From: CAVTBT01 sp963733065 | GTDB lineage: Bacteria > Actinomycetota > Thermoleophilia > Gaiellales > Gaiellaceae | NCBI GenBank assembly: GCA_963733065.1 | Contig: CAVTBT010000002.1 | Coordinates: 1-64,000 of the forward strand | Length of the DNA stretch: 64,000 nt | Reading direction: 5' to 3' | In this document: positions 17,304-25,095 of the stretch, one piece after another | How the letters are laid out: each line of letters starts with the position of its first letter | Position numbering within the stretch: position 1 is the first letter of the stretch | Notes under the pieces: generated by a model | The model's database searches: none | What the model was told of the DNA's origin: nothing | Seen by the model: only the letters and a program-made list of their open reading frames with translations | Program-made: the position numbers and the translations under genes

Positions 17304-18050
17304 ATGGAGCTTGCGCTCGCCGCCGCCCTCGCAGCTCCCGGCCTCGCCGTCGGCAGCTTCCTGAACGTGATCGCCTCCCGGCTGCCGCTGCAGCGTCCGG
17401 CGAGCGGGCGCTCGGCGTGCATGAGCTGCGCCACGCCGATCCAGTGGTACGACAACGTGCCGCTGGTCTCGTATGCGATCCTGCGCGGTCACTGCCGCGC
17501 GTGCGGCGTGCGGATCCCGGTGCGCTATCCGATCGTCGAAGCCCTGACGGCCGCGCTGATCGTCGCGTGTGGCCTGCGCTTCGGCCTGACGGCCGACGCG
17601 CTGGTCGCTGCGTTCTTCTGCGCCGTGCTCGTCGTGATCTCCGCCATCGACATCGAGCGGCGGATCATCCCGAACCGGATCGTCCTCCCCGCGACGGCCA
17701 TCGTGCTCGTCGCCCAGACGCTCCTCCATCCCAGCGTCGAATGGGTCGTCGCTGCGTTCTGCGCTGCCCTCTTCCTGTTTCTTCCGGCGCTCTTCTACCC
17801 GGCCGGGCTCGGCATGGGCGACGTCAAGTTCGCCCTGCTCCTCGGCGCGATGCTCGGTGCCGAGGTGGCCGTCGCGCTCATGGTCGGGCTGCTCGCCGCG
17901 TTCGTGCCGGCGATCGTCCTCCTCGCAGTCAAGGGGCGGGCGGCTCGCAAGGTCGCTCTGCCCTTCGCGCCGTTTCTCGCCTTCGGAGGCCTCGTTGCGC
18001 TCTTCGTCGGCGAACCGGTGCTCGACTGGTACCTCGACTTGATGGGTTGA
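17304..18050 (+). CDS. pilD: Prepilin peptidase/N-methyltransferase PilD
   Basis: ATG 17304 gives 248 residues. The A24 prepilin peptidase pattern is complete: GSFLNVIASRLP near residue 17, two CxxC pairs (CMSCATP and CRACGVR) binding zinc, the catalytic aspartate region SAIDIERRIIPN near 113, and the second aspartate in GLGMGDVKFALLLG near 168. About seven membrane helices are predicted. The enzyme cuts prepilins after glycine and methylates the new N-terminus. It starts 15 bases after pilT and precedes pilB. Confidence 0.93.
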   Translation: MELALAAALAAPGLAVGSFLNVIASRLPLQRPASGRSACMSCATPIQWYDNVPLVSYAILRGHCRACGVRIPVRYPIVEALTAALIVACGLRFGLTADALVAAFFCAVLVVISAIDIERRIIPNRIVLPATAIVLVAQTLLHPSVEWVVAAFCAALFLFLPALFYPAGLGMGDVKFALLLGAMLGAEVAVALMVGLLAAFVPAIVLLAVKGRAARKVALPFAPFLAFGGLVALFVGEPVLDWYLDLMG

Positions 18051-18108
18051 CGGTGGGCGCAGCGGCAGACAACGCCGTGCGCCGATGCCGCTGCCTCGGA
18101 CGAGGGAC

Positions 18109-19901
18109 ATGAGCTTCGATCCCAAGACCTTCCTGCGCACCGTGGCGCTCACGGGCGAAGGAACCGCGTCGCCCGCGGAGGCCGCGCAGGGCACTCACGC
18201 CCCCGGGGTCAACACGGTGGCCGAGCTCGTCGCGGACCTGCTCACGGCCACCGAGCTGCTTCCGGCCGACCGGCTCGCGGCTGCGCGCGGCCGCGCGGGC
18301 AGCGGCTCGCTCGCGCAGGCGCTCCTCGAGGAGGGGCACGCGAAGCCCGAGGGGATCGCACGAGCGCTCGCGCGCCGGCACGGCCTGCCGTCCGTCGACC
18401 TCGGCGGAGGACGCGGGTCTCGCCCGACGCAGCGACGCTGATCGAGCTGCGCGACCTGAAGCGCGTGGTCGCGGTCCCGTTCGCGCTGACCGGAGACCGG
18501 CTGCGCGTCGCGGTCGCCGACCCCGCCGAACATCCACGGGATCGACGAGCTCCGGCTCGCGACCCGCTACACCGTCGAGATCGACGTTGCGAGCCGCGAG
18601 GACATCATCGTCGAGCTCGATCGCCTGGCGCGCGACGCGAGGTCATGGAGACCCAGTCGGCGCTCGACGAGCTCGAGGTCGTCGACGAGGACTCGGACGA
18701 CCTCGAGGTCGACGACGGCGTCTCCGACGCGCCGCTCGTGCGGCTCGTCAACTCGATCATCATGCAGGCCGCCACCGACGCAGCCAGCGACATCCACTTC
18801 GAGCCGCAGGAGGACGCGCTCGTCGTCCGCGTGCGGATCGACGGCGTGCTCTCCGAGCTGCAGCGCATCCCGAAGCGCATGGCGCCGGGCGTCACCACGC
18901 GGCTCAAGGTGCTCTCGAAGCTCGACATCGCCGAGCGCCGCAAGCCGCAGGACGGCCGCATCTCGCTGAACGCCGCCGCGGTCGGCCGCCTGCTCGACAT
19001 CCGCGTCGCGGTGCTGCCGACGGTGGAGGGCGAGCAGGTCGTGATGCGCCTCATCGACAAGTCGCGGAAGACGCCGACGCTCGAGGCGCTCGGCCTGTCG
19101 GAGGCGATGCGCGACCGGCTCAGCGAGCTCATCCTCAAGCCGACGGGCGCGCTCCTCGTCACCGGGCCGACCGGCTCGGGCAAGTCGACCACGCTCTACG
19201 CCGCGCTCGCCCAGATCAACCGTCCCGAGATCAACATCATCACCATCGAGGATCCGGTCGAGTACCGCCTGGCCGGCATCAACCAGGTGCAGATCAACCC
19301 CAAGGCCGGGCTGACGTTCGCCACGGCGCTGCGGTCGATCCTGCGCTCGGATCCGGACGTCGTGATGGTGGGCGAGATCCGCGACGGCGAGACGGCCAAG
19401 ATCGCGATCGAGTCGGCGCTGACCGGCCACTTCGTGCTCTCGACGCTGCACACGAACGACGCGCCGGGCGCGCTGACCCGACTGAACGAGATGGGCGTCG
19501 AGCCGTTCCTCACCGGCTCCGCCGTCACCGCCGTGCTGGCGCAGCGGCTCGCGCGCAGGCTCTGCGCGAACTGCTGCGAGATGTACGCGCCGTCGTACGA
19601 GGATCTGATCGCCGCGCGCGTCTCCCCGGACATCGCCGCCTCGAACGAGGGGATGGCGCTCTACCGCAAGGTCGGCTGCCCGCGCTGCAGCCGCACCGGC
19701 TACAAGGGCCGGATCGGCGTCTTCCAGCTGCTCGTCATGAACGACGAGCTCGAGTCGCTCGCGTCGCTGAACGCTCCGCGTGACGAGATCGAGCGCGCGG
19801 CGACCGAGGAAGGCATGCGGACGCTGTGGGACGACGGGCTCGCGAAGGTCGCGGCCGGCCTGACGTCGCTGGAAGAGCTCGCCCGCGTCGTATCGATGTA
19901 G
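18109..19901 (+). CDS. pilB: Type IV pilus assembly ATPase PilB, three apparent frameshifts in the N-terminal domain
   Basis: The gene starts at ATG 18109 (MSFDPKTF), but the frame breaks near 18410, again near 18528 (extra G) and near 18638 (one base missing). With these mended a GspE-type N-terminal domain reads through, including VSPDAATLIELRDLKRVVAV and the IDVASRED segment. From ATG 18645 to 19901 the ATPase core is intact. It has Walker A GPTGSGKST near 19165, EDPVEYRLAGINQVQ, Walker B MVGEIRDGET, the His box LSTLHTND and a zinc-binding tetracysteine (LCANC and GCPRCSRTGY). PilB powers pilus extension. The end of the gene is duplicated downstream at 19958. The frameshifts may be sequencing errors, since the core is well kept. 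Confidence 0.85.
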
Positions 19902-20049
19902 CGCTCGCGCCGGGGCTCAGCCGCGGCGAGGGACATGTCCAGGGGACTGTCCCCGGGACCGAGGAAGGCATGCGGACGCTGTGGGACGACGGGCTCGCGA
20001 AGGTCGCGGCCGGCTGACATCGCTGGAAGAGCTCGCCCGCGTCGTGTCG
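19803..20049 (+). repeat. Tandem duplication of the pilB 3' end
   Basis: Bases 19803-19895, encoding the last 30 or so PilB residues, recur at 19958-20049 with a one-base loss and two substitutions. Each copy is followed by a CAGCCGCGGCGAGGGAC lead-in to a dispersed palindromic repeat (19928 and 20101). The second copy has no complete gene and looks vestigial. The junction lies exactly at the end of the first palindrome, suggesting repeat-linked recombination. Confidence 0.8.
19928..19957 (+). repeat. Dispersed palindromic repeat, copy 1
   Basis: The 30-base unit contains a perfect palindrome, GGACATGTCC, directly followed by GGGGACTGTCCCC, itself a 6-base-pair hairpin. Near-identical copies lie at 20101-20130 and 55137-55163, and an inverted one at 23791-23817. 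It resembles the short mobile palindromes (REP-like) common in GC-rich genomes. Confidence 0.75.
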
Positions 20050-20100
20050 GCCTGGTCGGCCGAGCCCGGCGGGCGTTCGCTCGGAATCCAGCCGCGGCGA

Positions 20101-20130
20101 GGGACGTGTCCAGGGGACTGTCCCCGGGAC
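20101..20130 (+). repeat. Dispersed palindromic repeat, copy 2
   Basis: This copy differs from copy 1 by a single base (GGACGTGTCC in place of GGACATGTCC). Together with the hairpin GCGCCGC/GCGGCGC at 20131-20145 it lies between the convergent pilB and the minus-strand gene at 20152, so it may also help termination. Confidence 0.7.
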
Positions 20131-20151
20131 GCGCCGCAGCGGCGCCGGCGC

Positions 20152-20418
20152 CTACGCGACCGAGCAGTCGAGGTACTCGAGGGCCAGGAGCGCTTCGTCG
20201 ACGAAGCGCATCGCCTGGTCCCGCGAGGTGAAGCGGTACGGCCGGCGCAGCACCGGCCCGCGCGCACCCGCTTCGACGGGGTGCACCTCGGCCTCGATGA
20301 CGAGGCCGTTCGAGCCAGGCGACTGCATGCCGCGCAGGATCACGACCGGCCGCCCGTCTCGGTGCGCGCGGTAGACGAAGATCTCGTGGAGCTCAGGCGA
20401 CGTTGCCGGTGCGCTCAC
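20152..20418 (-). CDS. Small hypothetical protein in the pilus region
   Basis: The 88-residue product starts at ATG 20418, overlapping the stop of the preceding gene by four bases (ATGA), so the two are translationally coupled. It has a mixed beta/alpha pattern: IFVYRAHRDGRPVVILRG, a central Pro/Gly stretch and a helix DQAMRFVDEALLALEYLD. There is no signal peptide or membrane segment and no recognised family. Position between pilB and the prepilin, on the prepilin strand, hints at a pilus accessory role, but this is context only. Confidence 0.55.
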   Translation of the reverse strand: MSAPATSPELHEIFVYRAHRDGRPVVILRGMQSPGSNGLVIEAEVHPVEAGARGPVLRRPYRFTSRDQAMRFVDEALLALEYLDCSVA

Positions 20419-20948
20419 CGAGCGCCGGCGTTGTGCGCAGCCTGAGCGACCGTCGCCGAGTCGGCGAAGCCCTCGAGGCGGTTCGCCACCCTGCCGGGCC
20501 GCTTGACGACCAGCACCGACGGATCCGAGATCGGTCCGGCGAGCCGCTGGAGCGCCTTCGCATGACCCTCGAACAGCACGTTGAGGGCGACGAAGCCGGC
20601 ACCGGTGGCCTTGGCGCCTGCGCGGGCCTGGGCGAGCGCCTGCGTGTCACCGGCGCTGGGGGCCCACACGCCGACGACGACGACCTTCTCGCGGCGAAGC
20701 GCGCGGGCGAGGCTGGCGGGCAGGCCGGGCAGGAGCTGCACGGCGGGGGTCGCGTCCGGCTTGACCGCCGGGGTCGCGGGGGAGCTCGGCTGGGCGGCCG
20801 GCTTGACGTTCGTCGGGCTGTTCGTCGCCGCGGAGGTCGATTCGGATTCGTCGAGGAGCAGGGGCCTGACCACGAGGAAGAACGCAGCGAGAGCCGCGGC
20901 GGCGAGGCCGATGAGGGCGAGCATGCGAGTGGGCACTGTGGCGGTCAT
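20415..20948 (-). CDS. Membrane-anchored protein with a thioredoxin-fold-like domain lacking CxxC
   Basis: ATG 20948 gives 177 residues. A single membrane anchor spans about residues 8-28 (LALIGLAAAALAAFFLVVRP). A Ser/Pro/Ala-rich linker follows to about 75. The rest (KVVVVGVWAPSAGDTQALA, then GAGFVALNVLFEGHAKAL and PSVLVVKRPGRVANRLEGF) has the beta-alpha order of a thioredoxin fold, but no redox CxxC pair is present. The domain therefore probably faces outside and binds rather than reduces. It precedes, and overlaps, the small gene at 20152. Confidence 0.6.
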   Translation of the reverse strand: MTATVPTRMLALIGLAAAALAAFFLVVRPLLLDESESTSAATNSPTNVKPAAQPSSPATPAVKPDATPAVQLLPGLPASLARALRREKVVVVGVWAPSAGDTQALAQARAGAKATGAGFVALNVLFEGHAKALQRLAGPISDPSVLVVKRPGRVANRLEGFADSATVAQAAHNAGAR

Positions 20949-21002
20949 GGATTCCTTCCTTTGGGCAGGCGAGCCTTCTATCGGCAGTCGCCGTGCCGTG
21001 CT

Positions 21003-23076
21003 TTAGCGCCGATTCACACCGGCGGGACAGGACGTGGGAGCGAGCGAAAATCGGGCGCGAACGGTGCGCGTCCGCAAGACCCCGGGAGGCGACGTCTGAC
21101 TGTTCTGCGCCGTCAGCCGGACCGTTCCGGGCCGGTTCAGGGAGCTCGCGGCGTGCAGTGTGACGACGCTTCCGGGAGCGACGAGGATGGATCGCGTGCG
21201 CAGGCCGTCGGCGACCCGGACGTCGACCGCGCGGGCCCCGGTGGGGAGCGAGAGTGCGAGCGCCAGCCGGCGGCAGCCGGCCGCGGCGGGATAGACGGCG
21301 ATGCGCGCGTCCTGGCCGAGCCATCCGTCCGCAGCCAGCCCTTCGGCGAGGAGCGCGAGGCGCGCGGCTCCGTCCGGCTTGACGAGGCTGAAGGACCCCT
21401 GGCGGTCGACCGTGGCCGCCCCGGCCAGGACGGCCCGCGAGCCGTCGCCGGCGACGAGCAGCGGTCCGTGCACAGGACGTCCATGGAGCGTGAGCCGGCC
21501 TCGTCCGTCGACGGCGAGCCTCGAGGTCGCGCCGTCCAGCGCGGGCGTCTCACGTCCGAGCAGCGCGCCGCGCGTCACGGATGCGTTCCAGAACGCCTGG
21601 GTCATGGCGAGGTTGGGGTCGCTGCCGCGGGTCTGGACGAGCAGCACGTCGGCCGCGACCGCGTCGTCGACCCAGCCCGGCGGCGATCCCGCCTGCGTCG
21701 TTGCGACGTGGCGCGAGAGGCTCAGGTCGGCGGCGTGCGCGCCGACGGAGAGGACGGCCATGAGCGTCAGCGAGACGACGAGTGCAGGGGCCGGTCGTCG
21801 CCCGGTCCGGGCGCCGGCGACGCCGGACGCGGCTGCGAGCGTGGCGAGCAGCGCGACGGCGAGGCTGGCGGTTCCGACGCCGAGCCAGCGCTCGAGCCAG
21901 CTCACAGACAGCAGCAGCGGGGAGTCGGCACGGCCCTGCCCCTCCGCGTGAGCCGCGACCGGGATCTGCGTGGCCGCGAGGGCGATCAAGCCGACCGTCG
22001 CGAGCGCGATCCGGCGCCCGGGACGGCCGGCTTCGAGCCAGCAGACGAAGGCGACGCCGACGAGCGGCACCCCGACCATCAGGTACCGCTCGAAGAAGCG
22101 GTCGGAGCCGGTGTGGACGCTCATCACCGCCGAGGCGGCGGCGAGAGCGGCGAACAGGAGCATCAGCAGCCAGGCGAAGGCAGCCGTCGTCCTGGTGCTC
22201 GGGCGTGCGACCTCACAGCAGAGCCAGGCCACGGCGCCGGGCACGACGGCGGCGCCCACCGCCAGCGCGAGGAGGTAGCCCGACACCGGCAGCCACGTGA
22301 TCGCGTCGGGGGAGAGGCCCGCGGATGCGAGCGTGCCGTACCGTCCGAGCGCTCCGGCGCCGGCGGCGGCGACGGCGGCGGCCGCCACGCCGACGACCGC
22401 CCAGACGAGCCAGAGCTCGCGCAGGGCCTGCAGCGGCTTGCGCCCGGCGACGGCGAGCGAGGCGGCGGCCGCGACGGGGAGGAGCAGGGCGTACTGGGCC
22501 CGGGTGGCGGTCGCCAGGGTGCACGCCGCGACGAGCCACGTCTGGGCGGCGATGCTCGGGGCGGCGATTGCGCGCAGGCATGCATGGACCGCCACCAGCG
22601 CGAGCGCGTAGCCGAGCGCATCGGCGGTCACGTAGCCGGCGAAGACGAAGTCCGGGCAGACGACGGCGAACGCCGCGGCGACGAGCGCAAGCCCGGTGCG
22701 CACGCCGAGGCGCCGCGCGATCAGGTACACGGGCACGACGGCCAGTGACATCGCGACGACGTTCACGGCCTGCGTGAGACGAAACGCCAGCTCGGCGTCG
22801 CCGGGCAGCCAGGCGACCGAGTGGACGACCGGCGCCAGGAGGCTCGGGAGGGAGGACGGCACGTCGAGCACGCGCAGGTCGCCGGAGCGCGCCACCGAGC
22901 GGGCGAGCTCGCTGTAGAGGTACTCGTCGGGGAAGTAGCGCGGGAGTGGCGCGCTCGAACGCGAGCGGCAGCCGGATCGCCAGGCTCAGGCCGACGAGCG
23001 CGGCGAGGACGGCCGACGGGCGAAGCGCCGCAGCAACCGTCCGCGTCCGTACGTCTCCGACCGCGACCTCGACCAC
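21003..23076 (-). CDS. Large polytopic membrane glycosyltransferase-like protein (GT-C/ArnT type), one frameshift
   Basis: The frame starts at 23076 (MVEVAVGDVRTRTVAAALRP). It continues into the long frame 22895-21003 if one base at about 22947 is removed, giving about 690 residues. The joined sequence RYFPDEYLYSELARSVA resembles the acidic first-loop motif of GT-C enzymes (family 39/ArnT-like), and about ten membrane helices follow. The last 220 or so residues are a soluble beta-rich region. Such enzymes move sugars from lipid carriers onto proteins or lipids outside the membrane. Placement directly downstream of the prepilin suggests pilin or cell-surface glycosylation, which is inference. 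Confidence 0.6.
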
Positions 23077-23116
23077 GGTCGAGCTATCGGCCTGGCGGCG
23101 CCGCTGCTTGAAAGAC

Positions 23117-23144
23117 GACGGGGCGCGGTTTCCCGCGCCCCGTC
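23117..23144 (-). terminator. Terminator hairpin after the prepilin gene
   Basis: A perfect 12-base-pair stem GACGGGGCGCGG (23117-23128) with CCGCGCCCCGTC (23133-23144) has a GAAA tetraloop when read on the minus strand and is followed by GTCTTTC. It lies 38 bases beyond the prepilin stop and ahead of the next minus-strand gene, so the prepilin can be transcribed as a separate abundant message. Confidence 0.75.
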
Positions 23145-23181
23145 GGAACGCCGCGAACGGCGTCGTGCTGGACAGGCTCGA

Positions 23182-23574
23182 TCAGCAGGTGTTGGTCGGC
23201 TCTCCGCCGCCGGGACCGGTGTAGCTGGCGGTGCAGCTGCCCTTGGTGAAGGTCAGCGTGTAGCCGGCGCCGCCACCGGTGACGGTGACGCCGAGGCCCG
23301 ACGGGATGCCCTGGTCGATCGACCGGAGCTGCGCCAGGTTCATGCCGGTGTAGTTGTCGTGATCCGAGTAGTACGCCTCGGCGGCCGGGATGGCGGCGCG
23401 CACGTTGGAGCTCGAGGCCTGCTTCTCGGCGCGCTTCTTGAAACCGAGGTACGACGGGACGGCGATCGCCAGCAGGATGCCGATGATCACCAGCACGACG
23501 AGGAGCTCGATGAGCGTGAAACCGCTCTGCTCCTTCGCCAACCGACGCTCCTGCAGCCTGGAGAGAAGCATCAT
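23182..23574 (-). CDS. pilA: Type IV major prepilin (PilA/PilE-like)
   Basis: The start chosen is ATG 23574 (MMLLSRLQE), ten bases after AAGGAG; a longer frame to 23712 has a low-complexity Arg-rich head and was not used. The 130-residue protein has an 18-residue leader ending KEQSG, then the class III signal FTLIELLVVLVIIGILLA. This has Phe at +1 and Glu at +5, so PilD should cut after Gly18. The mature part has the usual alpha-helical spine and a variable beta domain, with GSCTASY and a terminal NTC giving two cysteines that could form the D-loop disulfide. It is monocistronic by the downstream terminator. Confidence 0.92.
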   Translation of the reverse strand: MMLLSRLQERRLAKEQSGFTLIELLVVLVIIGILLAIAVPSYLGFKKRAEKQASSSNVRAAIPAAEAYYSDHDNYTGMNLAQLRSIDQGIPSGLGVTVTGGGAGYTLTFTKGSCTASYTGPGGGEPTNTC

Positions 23575-23931
23575 GGGATTGGAACTCCTTCCGGAACGGG
23601 GGTAGACCAACCGACGCTCCGGATATCGGGTGCCAGGCCCCCGTCGTCCGAGAACTCGAACGGGTGAACGAACCGGGCGAGAAATCCCTGCACACGCGCG
23701 ATCTCGCGCCACCGGCGCCCTTCCTCGCGCGCCCGCGCGCGCGGGCGCGCGACAAGAAAGAAGATACGACTGGCGCCACGAGAGGCGGGGCCGGGGGACA
23801 GTCCCCGGGACCTGTCCTGAACCGCCGATCGACTCGAATCGGGCGCCCGCAAGCGCCTTCTGCAGGCCGTCTCCACCCCTGTCGGAGAAAATCGCTCAAG
23901 GTCGACCGCGGGCCTGCCGATAGGTGCGTCC
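23575..23931. promoter_or_regulatory. Divergent region between prepilin and second pilT, with palindromes
   Basis: This 357-base gap separates the minus-strand prepilin from the plus-strand pilus operon and must contain both promoters. A 28-base perfect palindrome of alternating G/C occupies 23725-23752 (half TCGCGCGCCCGCGC). The dispersed palindromic repeat is at 23791-23817. No gene was seen and no reliable -35/-10 boxes were recognised. Confidence 0.45.
23791..23817 (-). repeat. Dispersed palindromic repeat, copy 3 (inverted)
   Basis: On the minus strand this reads GGACAGGTCCCGGGGACTGT and continues TCCCC, matching the copies at 19928, 20101 and 55137 in its GGGGACTGTCCCC core. The first half-palindrome is slightly degraded. 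It sits in the promoter gap between the prepilin and the second pilT. Confidence 0.6.
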
Positions 23932-25095
23932 GTGGAGCCGAACTCGCCGCCTGCGACGCCCCTCTCCGTCGACCTGCTCCTCGAGCGCGTCGTCGAGATG
24001 AGGGCGTCCGACCTGCATCTGACCTCGGGCTCGTACCCGGCGGTCCGCGTGCACGGTCACATCGAGCTGCTCGATGACTTCGCAGTGCTCGATCCGGACG
24101 TCGTCCGCGAGCTGATCTACCGCATCACCACCACCGAGCAGCAGAAGCACCTCGAGCTGAACCGCCAGCTGGACTTCGCGCACGGCGTGCGCGGCCTGGC
24201 CCGCTTCCGCGTGAATGCGTACTACCAGCGCGAGAGCATGGCGGCCGCCTTCCGCCTCATCCCGACGGAGATCAAGTCGGTCGAGGAGCTGGGCCTGCCG
24301 TCGAGCCTGCACGACCTGACGATGAAGCCGCGTGGCCTCGTCCTGGTCACGGGCCCGACCGGCTCCGGCAAGTCGACGACGCTCGCGTCGCTGATCGACG
24401 AGATCAACCGCGAGCGCACCGACCACATCATCACGATCGAGGACCCGATCGAGTTCCTGCACCAGCACAAGAGCTGCATCGTCAACCAGCGCGAGATCGG
24501 CCAGGACGCGACCGGCTTCGCCGATGCGCTCCGCGGCGCGCTCCGCCAGGACCCCGACGTGATCCTCGTCGGCGAGCTGCGCGACCTGGAGACGATCGGC
24601 ACCGCCTTGACCGCGGCCGAGACCGGCCACCTGGTGTTCGCGACGCTGCACACGCAGAGCGCGCCGAGCACGATCGACCGCATCATCGACGTCTTCCCGG
24701 CCGAGCAGCAGGACCAGGTCCGCATGCAGCTCGCCAACTCCCTGCAGGGCATCGTCACGCAGACGCTGATGCCGAAGTTCGACGGCACCGGCCGTGTGTG
24801 CGCCCTCGAGATCCTCTTCCTGGACGACGCGATCAGGAACCTGATCCGCCAGGGCAAGATCGAGCAGATCTACTCGTACATGCAGACCGGCACCCGCCGG
24901 GGCATGCAGACGATGGAGCAGTCGCTCACCGATCTGGTGCAGCGCCGGCTCGTCGGCGTCAACGAGGCGATCGGCCGCTCGAGCCGGCCGGAGGCACTGG
25001 TCTCCGCACTCGAGCGTGCCGGCATTCCCGTCCCCACCGCCGAGGGCGTGTCTGCATCGTCCGCCGGCGCCAACCTCAGGGTGGCTGCTTCATGA
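23932..25095 (+). CDS. pilT: Type IV pilus ATPase PilT/PilU (second copy)
   Basis: GTG 23932 gives 387 residues. Motifs are complete: ASDLHLTSGSYPAVRVHG near residue 25, Walker A GPTGSGKST near 140, EDPIEFLHQHKSCIVNQRE, Walker B ILVGELRD and His box FATLHTQ. It is a paralogue of the protein at 16122; the two share length and layout but differ at both ends. One may be the retraction ATPase and the other a PilU-like partner. It heads an operon with pilM-N, pilO, a pilP-like gene and pilC, overlapping pilM-N by ATGA at 25092. Confidence 0.92.
   Translation: MEPNSPPATPLSVDLLLERVVEMRASDLHLTSGSYPAVRVHGHIELLDDFAVLDPDVVRELIYRITTTEQQKHLELNRQLDFAHGVRGLARFRVNAYYQRESMAAAFRLIPTEIKSVEELGLPSSLHDLTMKPRGLVLVTGPTGSGKSTTLASLIDEINRERTDHIITIEDPIEFLHQHKSCIVNQREIGQDATGFADALRGALRQDPDVILVGELRDLETIGTALTAAETGHLVFATLHTQSAPSTIDRIIDVFPAEQQDQVRMQLANSLQGIVTQTLMPKFDGTGRVCALEILFLDDAIRNLIRQGKIEQIYSYMQTGTRRGMQTMEQSLTDLVQRRLVGVNEAIGRSSRPEALVSALERAGIPVPTAEGVSASSAGANLRVAAS

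Noticed and set aside
16080..18194. Minus-strand open frame of 704 codons opposite pilT-pilD
   Set aside because: It is a high-GC shadow: His/Arg/Glu-rich low-complexity text with no domain, opposite two clearly conserved genes.
20403..22748. Plus-strand open frame of 781 codons opposite the membrane glycosyltransferase
   Set aside because: Charged low-complexity translation without hydrophobic segments or motifs; the opposite strand shows a regular membrane-helix pattern.
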